NCBI RefSeq assembly: GCF_020616555.1
Contig: NZ_CP085173.1
Location: 8,138,001 to 8,202,000, forward strand
Direction of reading: 5' to 3'
Origin: Streptomyces longhuiensis
GTDB taxonomy: Bacteria > Actinomycetota > Actinomycetes > Streptomycetales > Streptomycetaceae
Length of the DNA: 64,000 bases
Notes under the pieces: model-generated
Database searches by the model: none
What the model saw: only the letters and a program-made list of their open reading frames with translations
What the model was told of the DNA's origin: nothing
Program-made: the position numbers and the translations under genes
Part shown: positions 15,605-23,591 of the stretch, in pieces
Layout: the number at the start of each line of letters is the position of its first letter
How positions within the stretch are numbered: position 1 is the stretch's first letter

Positions 15605-17078
15605 CCCATATGAAGCCTCTGACGTCCATGACGTCCATGACGTCCATGACGTCCATGAAGACGCCGATGGAGGCGCGGCGGGTCGCTCGCTCGCGGTGAT
15701 CGGGGCCGGGCCCGCCGGGCTCGCCGCCGCACTCGCCGCGGCGGTCCGAGGGAGCCGTGTGACGCTGATCGACGCGGGTACGCAGGCCGGCGGCCAGTTC
15801 TACCGCCAGCCCGCCGAGGAGCTGGGCGCCCGCCGCCCGCAGGCGCTGCACCACCAGTGGCGGACCTGGGAGCGGCTGCGGGACGGCCTGGCCGATCAGA
15901 TCGCAACGGGCCGCATCATCCACCTGACGGATCATCATGTGTGGTGCGTGGAACGGCTTGACGAGGCATCCGGCTTCCTCGTCCACGCGCTGCGCGGCCC
16001 TGCCCAGGAAGACCCGTCCGTGGTGCGTGCGGACGCCGTCGTCCTGGCGACCGGCGCCTACGAGAAAGTGCTGCCCTTCCCGGGCTGGACCCTGCCGGGC
16101 GTGATCACCGCGGGCGGCGCGCAGGCCATGCTCAAGGGCGGACTCGTGCTCCAGGGGCGTACGGCCGTGGTGGCGGGCACGGGGCCGCTGCTGCTGCCGG
16201 TCGCCGCCGGACTGGCCGCGGCGGGTGCGGAGGTCGCCGCGCTGGTCGAGTCCGCCGGGGCGCAGGACGTCGCCCGGCACGCGAGGAACCTCGCCGCCCA
16301 CCCGGACAAGCTCGTCGACGGCGCCGGTTACGTGGCCGAGCTGATGCGTCGCCGCGTGCGGTTGAAGGCCCGGCACGCCGTCGTGGCGGCGCATGGCGAC
16401 GGCGTGCTCGAAGCCGTCACCGTCGCCGCGCTCGACCGTGACGGGCGCGTCGCGCCTGGCTCCGAGCAGGTCATCCGCTGCGACACCCTCGCCGTCGGCC
16501 ACGGCCTGCTGCCGCACACCGACCTCGCCGAGACGATCGGCTGCCGACTCGAAGGACCGGCCGTGGCCGTGGACGACGAGCAGCGTACCGACGTCCACGG
16601 AGTGTGGGCCGCGGGCGAGGCCACCGGCGTGGGCGGCGCCGCCCTCTCGCTCGCCGAGGGCCATATCGCGGGGTGCTCCGCCGCGGCACGGCTCGCGGGG
16701 CGCGAACCCGACCCGCGAGCGTGGGAGGAAGCCGCCAAGTCCCGCGCGAGGAGCAGGGAGTTCATCGCCTCGCTCGACGCCGTCTTCGCGCCGCGTGCGC
16801 ACTGGGCCGAGCAGGTCACCGACGACACCGTCGTGTGCCGCTGCGAGGAGGTGCCGGCCTCCGCGATCCGTGAGGCGGTCGGCGAGCTCGGGGCCACGGA
16901 CGCGCGCACCGTGAAACTGCTGACCCGGGCCGGTATGGGCTGGTGCCAGGGCCGCATGTGCGGACCGGCCGTCGCCGGGCTCACAGGATGTGAACCGGTC
17001 CCGTCCAGAAGGCCGTTCGCCCGGCCCGTACCGCTCGGAGTGCTCGCCCGGGCCGGGGAGGACCTGCCCGACGAGTGA
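15594..17078 (+). CDS. D-hydroxyproline dehydrogenase, large FAD/NAD subunit
   Basis: A 494-residue pyridine-nucleotide-disulphide-type oxidoreductase of the HcnB group. The FAD motif VIGAGPAGLAAAL is near residue 35, a second dinucleotide motif VVAGTGPLLLPVA near 192, and a C-terminal BFD-like [2Fe-2S] domain has CRCEEV and a later GWCQGRMCGP. Just after the start, residues 10-21 are a fourfold Asp-Val-His repeat not expected in the family, encoded by four identical nonamers. The start (ATG 15594) lies inside the small-subunit gene. AGGGGAGGGGCC gives a strong ribosome binding site. Confidence 0.87.
   Translation: MSRNPYEASDVHDVHDVHDVHEDADGGAAGRSLAVIGAGPAGLAAALAAAVRGSRVTLIDAGTQAGGQFYRQPAEELGARRPQALHHQWRTWERLRDGLADQIATGRIIHLTDHHVWCVERLDEASGFLVHALRGPAQEDPSVVRADAVVLATGAYEKVLPFPGWTLPGVITAGGAQAMLKGGLVLQGRTAVVAGTGPLLLPVAAGLAAAGAEVAALVESAGAQDVARHARNLAAHPDKLVDGAGYVAELMRRRVRLKARHAVVAAHGDGVLEAVTVAALDRDGRVAPGSEQVIRCDTLAVGHGLLPHTDLAETIGCRLEGPAVAVDDEQRTDVHGVWAAGEATGVGGAALSLAEGHIAGCSAAARLAGREPDPRAWEEAAKSRARSREFIASLDAVFAPRAHWAEQVTDDTVVCRCEEVPASAIREAVGELGATDARTVKLLTRAGMGWCQGRMCGPAVAGLTGCEPVPSRRPFARPVPLGVLARAGEDLPDE
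15621..15656 (+). repeat. Four tandem copies of gacgtccat
   Basis: Four identical nine-base units in frame near the 5-prime end of the large dehydrogenase subunit gene, encoding (DVH)4. The unit keeps the reading frame, so copy-number change would only lengthen or shorten a His-rich tail. Confidence 0.95.
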
Positions 17079-17155
17079 GCCCGGACGCCCCCGGCGACCA
17101 CGGCTCTCCCACTGGACAGTCGCCAGACCTCGGACCGGCCATCCGTATCCATCAG

Positions 17156-17168
17156 TGCCATGTCACAC
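17156..17168 (+). promoter_or_regulatory. ATGTCAC motif upstream of the deaminase gene
   Basis: GCCATGTCACACC lies about 22 bases before the deaminase start, in the only sizeable gap (111 bases) inside the cluster. It shares ATGTCAC with the sites at 14084-14094 (reverse) and 19279-19290. It probably marks a second regulated promoter in the cluster. Confidence 0.5.
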
Positions 17169-17189
17169 CCCACAGAGGAGACACAGCCC

Positions 17190-18086
17190 ATGACCACGTC
17201 ACAGCGCAGCCCCTGGCACGGCGTCCTCGTCGCCACGCCGCTCCCGCTGAACGACGATCTCTCCGTCAACTACGCCAAGTTCGCCGAGCATTGCGCCTGG
17301 CTCGTCGAGAACGGCTGCGACGGAGTCGTGCCCAACGGTTCGCTCGGCGAGTACCAGGTGCTCACGCCGCAGGAGCGTGCCAAGGTCGTCGAGACGGCCG
17401 TCGGCGCGATCGGCGGGCAGCGCGTGATGCCCGGCGTCGCCGCCTACGGCTCCGCCGAGGCCCGCCGCTGGGCCGAGCAGGCCAAGGACGCCGGCTGCGC
17501 CTCCGTGATGCTGCTCCCGCCCAACGCGTACCGCGCCGACGAGCGTTCCGTCCTCGCCCACTACGAGGCGGTCGCCGCCGTGGGCCTCCCCGTCGTCGCG
17601 TACAACAACCCCATCGACACCAAGGTCGACCTGGTGCCTGAACTGCTCGCGAAACTGCACCGCGAGGGGTTCGTCCGCGGGGTCAAGGAGTTCTCGGGAG
17701 ACGTGCGGCGGGCGTACCGCATCGCCGAACTCGCCCCGGAACTGGACCTGTTGATCGGCGCGGACGACGTCCTGCTCGAACTGGCCCTGGCAGGCGCCAA
17801 GGGCTGGATCGCCGGGTACCCGAACATGCTGCCCGCCGCGTCCGTCGAGCTGTACCGCGCCGCCGTGTCCGGCGACCTCGCCACGGCGACCTCCCTCTAC
17901 CGGCAGCTCCACCCGCTCCTGCGCTGGGACTCGCGCCCCGAGTTCGTCCAGGCCATCAAGCTGTCCATGGACATGATCGGCCGCCACGGAGGCCCATGCC
18001 GCCCGCCGCGGATGCCTCTTCTGCCGGACCAGGAGAAGGCCGTGCGCGCCGCCACCGAACAGGCGGTCGCCGCCGGCCTCGTCTGA
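17190..18086 (+). CDS. Pyrroline-4-hydroxy-2-carboxylate deaminase (DHDPS family)
   Basis: A 298-residue TIM-barrel enzyme of the dihydrodipicolinate synthase family. The Schiff-base lysine is Lys166 (GVKEFSGD), with Tyr138 in YNNP. The usual TTGE-type loop reads NGSLGE. In this context the reaction is deamination of 1-pyrroline-4-hydroxy-2-carboxylate to alpha-ketoglutarate semialdehyde, as for the LhpC-type enzyme of the hydroxyproline pathway. ATG 17190 is preferred over an in-frame ATG 17160 because AGAGGAG stands ten bases upstream. The semialdehyde dehydrogenase needed next is not in the window. Confidence 0.85.
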   Translation: MTTSQRSPWHGVLVATPLPLNDDLSVNYAKFAEHCAWLVENGCDGVVPNGSLGEYQVLTPQERAKVVETAVGAIGGQRVMPGVAAYGSAEARRWAEQAKDAGCASVMLLPPNAYRADERSVLAHYEAVAAVGLPVVAYNNPIDTKVDLVPELLAKLHREGFVRGVKEFSGDVRRAYRIAELAPELDLLIGADDVLLELALAGAKGWIAGYPNMLPAASVELYRAAVSGDLATATSLYRQLHPLLRWDSRPEFVQAIKLSMDMIGRHGGPCRPPRMPLLPDQEKAVRAATEQAVAAGLV

Positions 18087-18139
18087 ACCACGCGACCGCA
18101 CTCGCCCACCGCATCCACTTCCAGGGAGCAGCTTCCGAC

Positions 18140-19141
18140 ATGCGCAGCAAACTCGTCCTGCACGCGGTCGACTCGCACACCGAGGGCATGCCGACACGGG
18201 TGATCACCGGCGGCATCGGGACCGTCCCCGGCGCCACGATGAACGAGCGCCGCCTGTACTTCCGTGAGCACCGCGACGACATCAAGCAGCTCCTGATGAA
18301 CGAGCCGCGCGGGCACGCCGCGATGAGCGGAGCGATCCTCCAGCCGCCGACCAGGCCCGACTGCGACTACGGCGTCATCTACATCGAGGTCTCCGGCTAC
18401 CTTCCGATGTGCGGGCACGGGACGATCGGCGTCGCCACCGTCCTCGTGGAGACGGGCATGGTCGAGGTCGTCGAACCGGTCACCACCATCCGCCTCGACA
18501 CGCCCGCCGGGCTCGTCGTCGCCGACGTCGCCGTGGAGAACGGCGCGGCGAAGTCCGTCACCCTGAAGAACGTGCCGTCGTTCTCCGTCGGCCTCGACCG
18601 CGAGATCACGCTCGCCGACGGACGCACGGTCACGTACGACCTTGCCTACGGCGGCAACTTCTACGCGATCCTGCCGCTCGAACGGTTCGGCCTGCCCTTC
18701 GAGCGCGAACGCAAGGACGACATCCTCGCCGCGGGCCTCGCGCTGATGGACGCGATCAATGCCAAGGACGAGCCCGTACACCCCGAGGACCCGTCCATCC
18801 GCGGCTGCCATCACGTCCATCTGTACGCGCCGGGGGCGACCGCCCGGTACTCCCGGCACGCGATGGCGATCCACCCCGGCTGGTTCGACCGCTCGCCCTG
18901 CGGCACGGGAACGAGCGCGCGCATGGCCCAGCTGCACGCGCGCGGTGAACTGCCGTTGCACACCGAGTTCGTGAACGAATCGTTCATCGGGACACAGTTC
19001 ACCGGACGGCTGCTCGACACCACCGACGTGGCCGGGATCCCGGCGGTACTGCCCAGCTTCACCGGCCGCGCGTGGGTGACCGGGACGGCCCAGTACCTGC
19101 TCGATCCGGACGACCCCTTTCCGGCGGGATTCGTCCTGTAG
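18140..19141 (+). CDS. 4-hydroxyproline 2-epimerase (proline racemase family)
   Basis: A 333-residue proline-racemase-fold enzyme. The two catalytic cysteines are present: Cys91 in MCGHGTIG and Cys254 in SPCGTGTSA. Two active-site cysteines mean a racemase or epimerase rather than the Thr-containing dehydratases of the family. Next to the dehydrogenase and deaminase it should convert trans-4-hydroxy-L-proline to cis-4-hydroxy-D-proline, the first step of the pathway. AGGGAG lies 13 bases before the ATG. The start follows the deaminase stop by 53 bases. Confidence 0.9.
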   Translation: MRSKLVLHAVDSHTEGMPTRVITGGIGTVPGATMNERRLYFREHRDDIKQLLMNEPRGHAAMSGAILQPPTRPDCDYGVIYIEVSGYLPMCGHGTIGVATVLVETGMVEVVEPVTTIRLDTPAGLVVADVAVENGAAKSVTLKNVPSFSVGLDREITLADGRTVTYDLAYGGNFYAILPLERFGLPFERERKDDILAAGLALMDAINAKDEPVHPEDPSIRGCHHVHLYAPGATARYSRHAMAIHPGWFDRSPCGTGTSARMAQLHARGELPLHTEFVNESFIGTQFTGRLLDTTDVAGIPAVLPSFTGRAWVTGTAQYLLDPDDPFPAGFVL

Positions 19142-19142
19142 C

Positions 19143-19260
19143 GCCAGTCCCGCATCAGCCACCCGTCCCGTGGGGCCCCCGTCCCGTACAGCCCCGTTTC
19201 CGTAACACCTGTCCCGCAACACCAGTCCCGTAGCACCCGTCCCACAGCACTCCACCCGCC
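19143..19260 (+). repeat. Degenerate tandem repeat (CCCGTCCCGTAGCAC-like)
   Basis: The gap between the epimerase and the GntR gene is filled by about seven imperfect units of roughly 14-17 bases built on (a/c)cc(a/c/t)gtcccg(t/c)a(a/g)ca. It is not coding in a convincing frame and does not form a strong hairpin. I see no known element; it looks like slippage-derived sequence. Confidence 0.65.
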
Positions 19261-19278
19261 ACGGGATACTTGTGGAAC

Positions 19279-19290
19279 GTGACATGTCAC
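19279..19290. promoter_or_regulatory. Palindromic operator GTGACATGTCAC upstream of GntR
   Basis: A perfect 12-base palindrome ending two bases before the AGGAGG ribosome binding site of the GntR gene. It contains the ATGTCAC half-site seen at the other two cluster promoters. Position and symmetry suggest negative autoregulation by the GntR protein. Confidence 0.75.
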
Positions 19291-19306
19291 CTAGGAGGAC
19301 CGCCCC

Positions 19307-19990
19307 ATGGCCGACCGGCGCAGCGCCCCGTCCGCCGCTCCCGCCCTGCCCAGCCTCGGCGGGACGCGCAGCAGCTACCGCGAGCGGGTCGCCGACGCGC
19401 TGCGCGCGGCGCTGATCGCCGGTGAGCTGCGGGCGGGCGAGGTGTACTCGGCGCCGACCCTCGCCGTCCGGTTCGGGGTCTCCGCGACCCCGGTGCGCGA
19501 GGCCATGCTCGACCTCGCGAAGGAAGGTCTCGTCGACGCGGTGCCGAACAAGGGCTTCCGGGTCACGGCCGTCTCCGAGAAGCAGCTCGACGAGTACAAG
19601 CACATCCGCTCGCTGATCGAGATCCCGACCACGGCGGAACTCGCCACCACGGCCGACCTCGCGGCACTGGAGGCGCTGCGCCCGGTCGCGCGGGAGATCG
19701 TCGACGCGGCGGTGGCCGGCGACCTCATCGCGTACGTCGAGGCGGACATCCGTTTCCACCTGGGGCTGCTCGCCCTGTCCGGCAACGAGCACCTGGTCGA
19801 GGTGGTTGGCGACCTGCGCAAGCGTTCCCGGCTCTACGGGCTGAACGCGCTGGTCGAGGCGGGCCGCCTTGAGGCGTCGGCCGAGGAGCACCTGGAGATC
19901 CTCGATGCCTTGGTCGCCCGTGACGAGGAGGCGGTGCGCGCCGTGATGACCCGCCACCTCGGTCATGTGCGAGGGCTCTGGGCGCAGTAG
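19307..19990 (+). CDS. GntR-family regulator of hydroxyproline catabolism (FadR/VanR type)
   Basis: A 227-residue regulator. The winged helix-turn-helix is at about residues 20-85 (YRERVADALRAAL, FGVSATPVREAMLDLAKEGLV), followed by an all-helical FCD ligand domain with the metal-type residues in DIRFHLGLLALSGNEHL and EEHLEILDAL. It is the last gene of the hydroxyproline cluster, with an AGGAGG ribosome binding site and a palindromic operator immediately upstream. It is inferred to respond to hydroxyproline or a pathway intermediate and to bind the ATGTCAC-type sites. Confidence 0.9.
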   Translation: MADRRSAPSAAPALPSLGGTRSSYRERVADALRAALIAGELRAGEVYSAPTLAVRFGVSATPVREAMLDLAKEGLVDAVPNKGFRVTAVSEKQLDEYKHIRSLIEIPTTAELATTADLAALEALRPVAREIVDAAVAGDLIAYVEADIRFHLGLLALSGNEHLVEVVGDLRKRSRLYGLNALVEAGRLEASAEEHLEILDALVARDEEAVRAVMTRHLGHVRGLWAQ

Positions 19991-20132
19991 GCCACCTCCC
20001 GGGTGATCGGCCGCGTGACCCCGCCGCTCCCGTGTCGGCGCGGCCGGCGGCGGCCCGCGGCGTCGTAGCGTGGCCGCACGGCGGACGGCGACGGGCGTCG
20101 GCGCGCACGACCCGGAACCGTGGTGATGTGGC

Positions 20133-20816
20133 ATGTGCTGGAGCGCGACGGCCGATCTCGTGGCGGGCACCGCGATCGCCGCGGTGGGAGCCGTCTGCGT
20201 CGTACGGACGGTCCGCGCGCGACGGCCCCGCGACCTGCCGCTCGCGGCGCTGCCGCTGCTGCTCGGCGCCCATCAGATCGTCGAGTCCGTCCTGTGGCGG
20301 TCCGGTGGCGGGGCGGGGCCGGCCACCCTCGCCTGGGCCGTGATCGCCCTCCCGGTGCCGGCCCTGTGGGTGCCCGCCGGGGTGCTGTGCGCGGCGCCCC
20401 GGCGCGCCCGCGGGCGGCTGCTGATCCCGCTCGCCGCCGGGGCCGTGACCGCGGCGGGACTCACCTACGCCCTGGCGACCCGCACCGTGACCGCCGAGAT
20501 CCGCGGGCACGCCGTGGGATACGCCCTCGGCCTGCCGCACGCCGGGCTTCTGGTCGCCGGGTACCTCCTGGCCACGGTCGGCTCCCTGCTCCTGTCCGCC
20601 GACCGCGGTCTCGTACTGCTCGGTGTGCTGGTCGCGGCCGGCGCGGCGGTGTGTGTCGCGCTGTGGCGGTGGGAGTTCGTCTCGACGTGGTGCGCGTTCG
20701 CGGCCGTCTGCTCCGTCACCCTCCTGTGGTGGACGGGCCGGAGCGCCGGTCAGCAGGTCAGAAGGCGTCCTCCGCGAGATCGACGGCCGTCCGGTCCAGG
20801 GACTCCAGAAGACTGA
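20133..20816 (+). CDS. DUF6629-family membrane protein
   Basis: A 227-residue integral membrane protein starting MCWSATADLVAG, as is typical of DUF6629 proteins of actinobacteria. About seven hydrophobic segments run through residues 5-205, and a short basic cytoplasmic tail follows. Function unknown. GGTGATG precedes the ATG. Its last 59 bases overlap the 3-prime end of the convergent acyl-CoA dehydrogenase gene, so the tail may be a recent extension past an older stop. Confidence 0.75.
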   Translation: MCWSATADLVAGTAIAAVGAVCVVRTVRARRPRDLPLAALPLLLGAHQIVESVLWRSGGGAGPATLAWAVIALPVPALWVPAGVLCAAPRRARGRLLIPLAAGAVTAAGLTYALATRTVTAEIRGHAVGYALGLPHAGLLVAGYLLATVGSLLLSADRGLVLLGVLVAAGAAVCVALWRWEFVSTWCAFAAVCSVTLLWWTGRSAGQQVRRRPPRDRRPSGPGTPED

Positions 20817-22554
20817 ACTGCGCGTCCGTCTTGGGCAGCTCGTGCCGGAAGAAGTAACGGCACGCGCCGCGCTTGCCCTCATGGACGGCCTCCGTGCCGG
20901 ACGCCGCCGCGAGCAGCTGCTCCAGCCAGATCCAGGCGACGACGACGTGCCCGACGGCTTCGAGGTAGACGCTCGCGTTGGCCAGGGCGGTCTCCGGGTC
21001 GCCGGTCGACCACAGGCGCTGGGTCACGGCGACCGCACGGCGTACGGCGGTGTCGAGCCGGGCGCCGTACTCGGCGGCCTCTCCGCGCGCTTCGGCCGCG
21101 CGGGCGGTCGTCGCCGTGACGCGCTCCACGAGGAGGCGCAGCCCCGCCCCGCCGTCCATGACGACCTTGCGGCCGAGCAGATCGAGCCCGTGGATGCCGT
21201 GCGTGCCCTCGTGGATGGGGTTGAGACGGTTGTCGCGGTAGAACTGCTCGACGTTGTACTCGCGTGTGTAGCCGTAGCCCCCGTGCACCTGGATCGCGAG
21301 GCTGTTGGCCTCCAGGCACCACTGCGAGGGCCAGCTCTTCGCGATCGGGGTGAGCACGTCGAGCAGCAGCCGGGCCTCCGCGCGGGCCTCGGGCGTCGCG
21401 TCGGTGTGCTGCTCGTCGAGGAGCCGGCCGCAGTACAGGGTGAGCGCCAACGCGCCCTCCACGTAGGCCTTCTGGGCCAGGAGCATCCTACGGACGTCGG
21501 CGTGCGCGAGGATCGGGACCTGCGGCGCGGCCGGGTCCTTGCCCGCGAGAGGACGGCCCTGCGGGCGCGTGCGGGCGTAGTCGAGGGCGTGCAGATATCC
21601 GGTGTAGCCGAGGGCGGTGGCGCCCAGGCCGACGCCGATGCGGGCCTCGTTCATCATGTGGAACATGTAGGAGAGCCCGCGGTTCTCCTCGCCGACGAGG
21701 TGTCCGACGGCGCCCGGTGCGCCGCCCGGCCGGTGGGCGCCCTCGCCGAAGTTGAGGAGGGTGTTCGTCGTGCCCCGGTATCCCATCTTGTGGTTGAGGC
21801 CCGCCAGGACCACGTCGTTGCGTTCACCCGGCGAACCGTCTTCGTGCACAAGGACCTTGGGGACGATGAACAGCGACAGGCCCTTCACGCCAGGCGGCCC
21901 GTCCGGGGTCCTGGCGAGGACGAGGTGCACGATGTTCTCCGACAGCTCGTGCTCGCCGCCGGAGATCCACATCTTGTTCCCGAAGAGGCGGTACGTGCCG
22001 TCCTCCTGCCGCTCGGCCCGCGTGCGCACATCGGCGAGCGACGATCCCGCCTGCGGCTCCGAGAGACACATCGTGCCCAGGAACCGGCCCTCCACCATGG
22101 GGCGTACGAAGGTGTCGATCTGCTCCTTCGAGCCGTGCGCGAGGATGAGGTTGGCGTTGCCCATCGTGAGGAACGGGTACGCGGCCGTGCCGACGTTCGC
22201 GGCCTGGAACCAGGCGAAGCACGCGTCGGCGACCACCGACGGCAGCTGGCCGCCGCCCACCTCGTGGTCCATGGTGCTCGCGATGAGCCCCGACTCCCCG
22301 AAGACCCGGAGTGCCTCCTTCACCTCGGGGATGATGTGAACCCGCTCCCCGTCGAAGGTGGGCTCCTGCGTGTCGTTCTTCTTGTTGTGCGGGGCGAAGT
22401 GCCGCGTCGCGATCTGCTCGCTCAGTTCGAGCGCCGCGTCGAAGGTCTCGCGGGAGTGGTCCGCGTACCGCTCCCGGGACGTGAGCGCGCAGACGTCGAG
22501 CCACTCGTACAGCAGGAACTCGAGATCGCGGCGGGACAGCAGCAGGGATGCCAT
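20758..22554 (-). CDS. Acyl-CoA dehydrogenase, long form
   Basis: A 598-residue flavoprotein for the first oxidation of fatty acyl-CoA beta-oxidation. Middle-domain motifs include MCLSEPQAGSSLADV and KMWISGGEHEL. The C-terminal helical domain carries NPIHEGTHGIHGLDLLGRK with the probable catalytic Glu, and an extra C-terminal helical region of about 130 residues of the kind seen in the 600-residue acyl-CoA dehydrogenases. The start was placed at MASLLLSRRD (22554) because the 23 residues upstream in frame are not family-like. A TetR-type inverted repeat lies about 80 bases upstream. Confidence 0.93.
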   Translation of the reverse strand: MASLLLSRRDLEFLLYEWLDVCALTSRERYADHSRETFDAALELSEQIATRHFAPHNKKNDTQEPTFDGERVHIIPEVKEALRVFGESGLIASTMDHEVGGGQLPSVVADACFAWFQAANVGTAAYPFLTMGNANLILAHGSKEQIDTFVRPMVEGRFLGTMCLSEPQAGSSLADVRTRAERQEDGTYRLFGNKMWISGGEHELSENIVHLVLARTPDGPPGVKGLSLFIVPKVLVHEDGSPGERNDVVLAGLNHKMGYRGTTNTLLNFGEGAHRPGGAPGAVGHLVGEENRGLSYMFHMMNEARIGVGLGATALGYTGYLHALDYARTRPQGRPLAGKDPAAPQVPILAHADVRRMLLAQKAYVEGALALTLYCGRLLDEQHTDATPEARAEARLLLDVLTPIAKSWPSQWCLEANSLAIQVHGGYGYTREYNVEQFYRDNRLNPIHEGTHGIHGLDLLGRKVVMDGGAGLRLLVERVTATTARAAEARGEAAEYGARLDTAVRRAVAVTQRLWSTGDPETALANASVYLEAVGHVVVAWIWLEQLLAAASGTEAVHEGKRGACRYFFRHELPKTDAQFSLLESLDRTAVDLAEDAF

Positions 22555-22631
22555 GCGTTTACTCCAGGCGCACTGGTGGTGACGGGCGGTACCGAACGAC
22601 GGGGCCGAGGGGACCCGCCCCACCAGCGTAC

Positions 22632-22645
22632 TAAGCAGTCGCTTA
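22632..22645. promoter_or_regulatory. TetR-type inverted repeat upstream of acyl-CoA dehydrogenase
   Basis: TAAGC-AGTC-GCTTA is a perfect five-base inverted repeat with a four-base spacer, between two divergent genes. It resembles operators of TetR-type fatty-acid regulators, and also the site at 58031-58041 in front of the thiolase gene. No matching TetR gene is adjacent. Confidence 0.6.
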
Positions 22646-22718
22646 TTCGACCAGTGAGGGACGGGGGTAACGCCGCCGGGCGCCCCCTCGGTAGGGTTCC
22701 GCCCGAAGGGGGAATGCC

Positions 22719-23147
22719 GTGACAGCGGAACCTGCGAGCCGGACAGTTCTGGACGACGGGCAGATCAGGCACCTCGAACTGATCCAGGCCGTCGTCGCGC
22801 GGATGGGCAACAACTCGTTCCTGATCAAGGGCTGGGCGCTGACCCTGATGGGTGCGCTGCTCGCCTTCGCCGCCGGGAACGAGAGCCGGACGGTGGCGGC
22901 CACCGGCTTCGTCCCCATCGTGGCCTTCTGGCTGCTCGACGGGTACTTCCTGTACAAGGAGCGACTGTTCAGACGGCTCTACGACAAGGTGCGGCGGCCG
23001 GGCAGCGGCATAGAGCCGTTCAGCCTCGACGCGAGCGCCGGCGCGGAGCGGGCCGGCGCGCTACGGGCCGCGGGTTCCCTGACGGTCGCGCTCTTCTACG
23101 GCGGCCTCGCCCTGGCCCAGCTCATCGCCCTGGTCGTCCTGTTCTAG
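22719..23147 (+). CDS. Small three-helix membrane protein with NSF-IKGW motif
   Basis: A 142-residue protein. A hydrophilic N-terminus with IRHLELIQAVVARMGNNSF precedes three hydrophobic segments (37-53, 58-78, 119-142). The pattern of IQxxIxRMxxNSFxxKGW followed by a hydrophobic hairpin recurs, as I remember it, in small bacterial membrane proteins of unknown function often found beside TIR and other conflict genes. Here it lies directly next to the HIT/TIR/NTPase block, on the opposite strand. Its last 87 bases overlap the convergent HIT gene. GTG start. Inferred to be a possible membrane effector or sensor; no function is established. Confidence 0.7.
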   Translation: MTAEPASRTVLDDGQIRHLELIQAVVARMGNNSFLIKGWALTLMGALLAFAAGNESRTVAATGFVPIVAFWLLDGYFLYKERLFRRLYDKVRRPGSGIEPFSLDASAGAERAGALRAAGSLTVALFYGGLALAQLIALVVLF

Positions 23148-23591
23148 GGCCTTGGACAGCCGGCTCGCCGCGTCGTCCAGGGCGACGGGCGACCCGTCGG
23201 CGGGGGCGGGCCAGATGGCGCCCATCCGGTCGTCCGTGAACCGCGGGACGACATGGACGTGGAGGTGCGGCACCGTCTGGGTCGCGGCGGCACCCGAGGA
23301 CTGGATGACGTTGAGCCCGTCGGGCCGGAACACGGTACGCACGGCGTGCGCGACCCGAAGTACCGTACGGGTCACGGCCGTTGCCGTCTCCTCGTCCAGC
23401 TCCCAGATGTCCTCCAGGTGGCGCCGCGGCACGACGAGGACGTGGCCGGGATGGACCGGGCGCAGCGGCAGGAAGGCGATGACGTCCGGTCCGGCTGCGA
23501 CCAGGCGGGCCGGTCCGGTACCCGCGGCGATCCGGCAGAACGGGCAGTCGCGCGCCGGTCTTCGGTTCGGTGTCACGTGTGATGCGGCCAT
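23061..23591 (-). CDS. HIT-family nucleotide hydrolase/transferase
   Basis: A 176-residue histidine-triad protein. Near the N-terminus CPFC (16-19) is a zinc-type pair, and the catalytic triad is HLHVHV (His109, His111, His113). HIT proteins hydrolyse or transfer nucleotides from phosphoramidates and dinucleoside polyphosphates. The 30 residues after the fold are charged and lie in the region overlapping the convergent membrane-protein gene. It follows the NTPase-TIR gene with a 19-base overlap and so is probably the last gene of that minus-strand operon. A HIT enzyme beside NAD-consuming TIR domains is suggestive but could be chance. Confidence 0.85.
   Translation of the reverse strand: MAASHVTPNRRPARDCPFCRIAAGTGPARLVAAGPDVIAFLPLRPVHPGHVLVVPRRHLEDIWELDEETATAVTRTVLRVAHAVRTVFRPDGLNVIQSSGAAATQTVPHLHVHVVPRFTDDRMGAIWPAPADGSPVALDDAASRLSKALEQDDQGDELGQGEAAVEERDRQGTRGP

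Noticed and set aside
15621..15656. CRISPR-like repeat
   Set aside because: Four contiguous nine-base copies without spacers inside a coding frame; no cas genes in the window.
14103..17078. Hydrogen cyanide synthase HcnABC
   Set aside because: The three subunits resemble HcnABC in fold, but the adjoining deaminase, epimerase and GntR genes indicate D-hydroxyproline dehydrogenase.
23061..23147. Treating either the HIT protein or the three-helix membrane protein as spurious because they overlap
   Set aside because: Both have clear family features outside the overlap (HLHVHV; three hydrophobic helices with NSF-IKGW), so a genuine convergent overlap is more likely.
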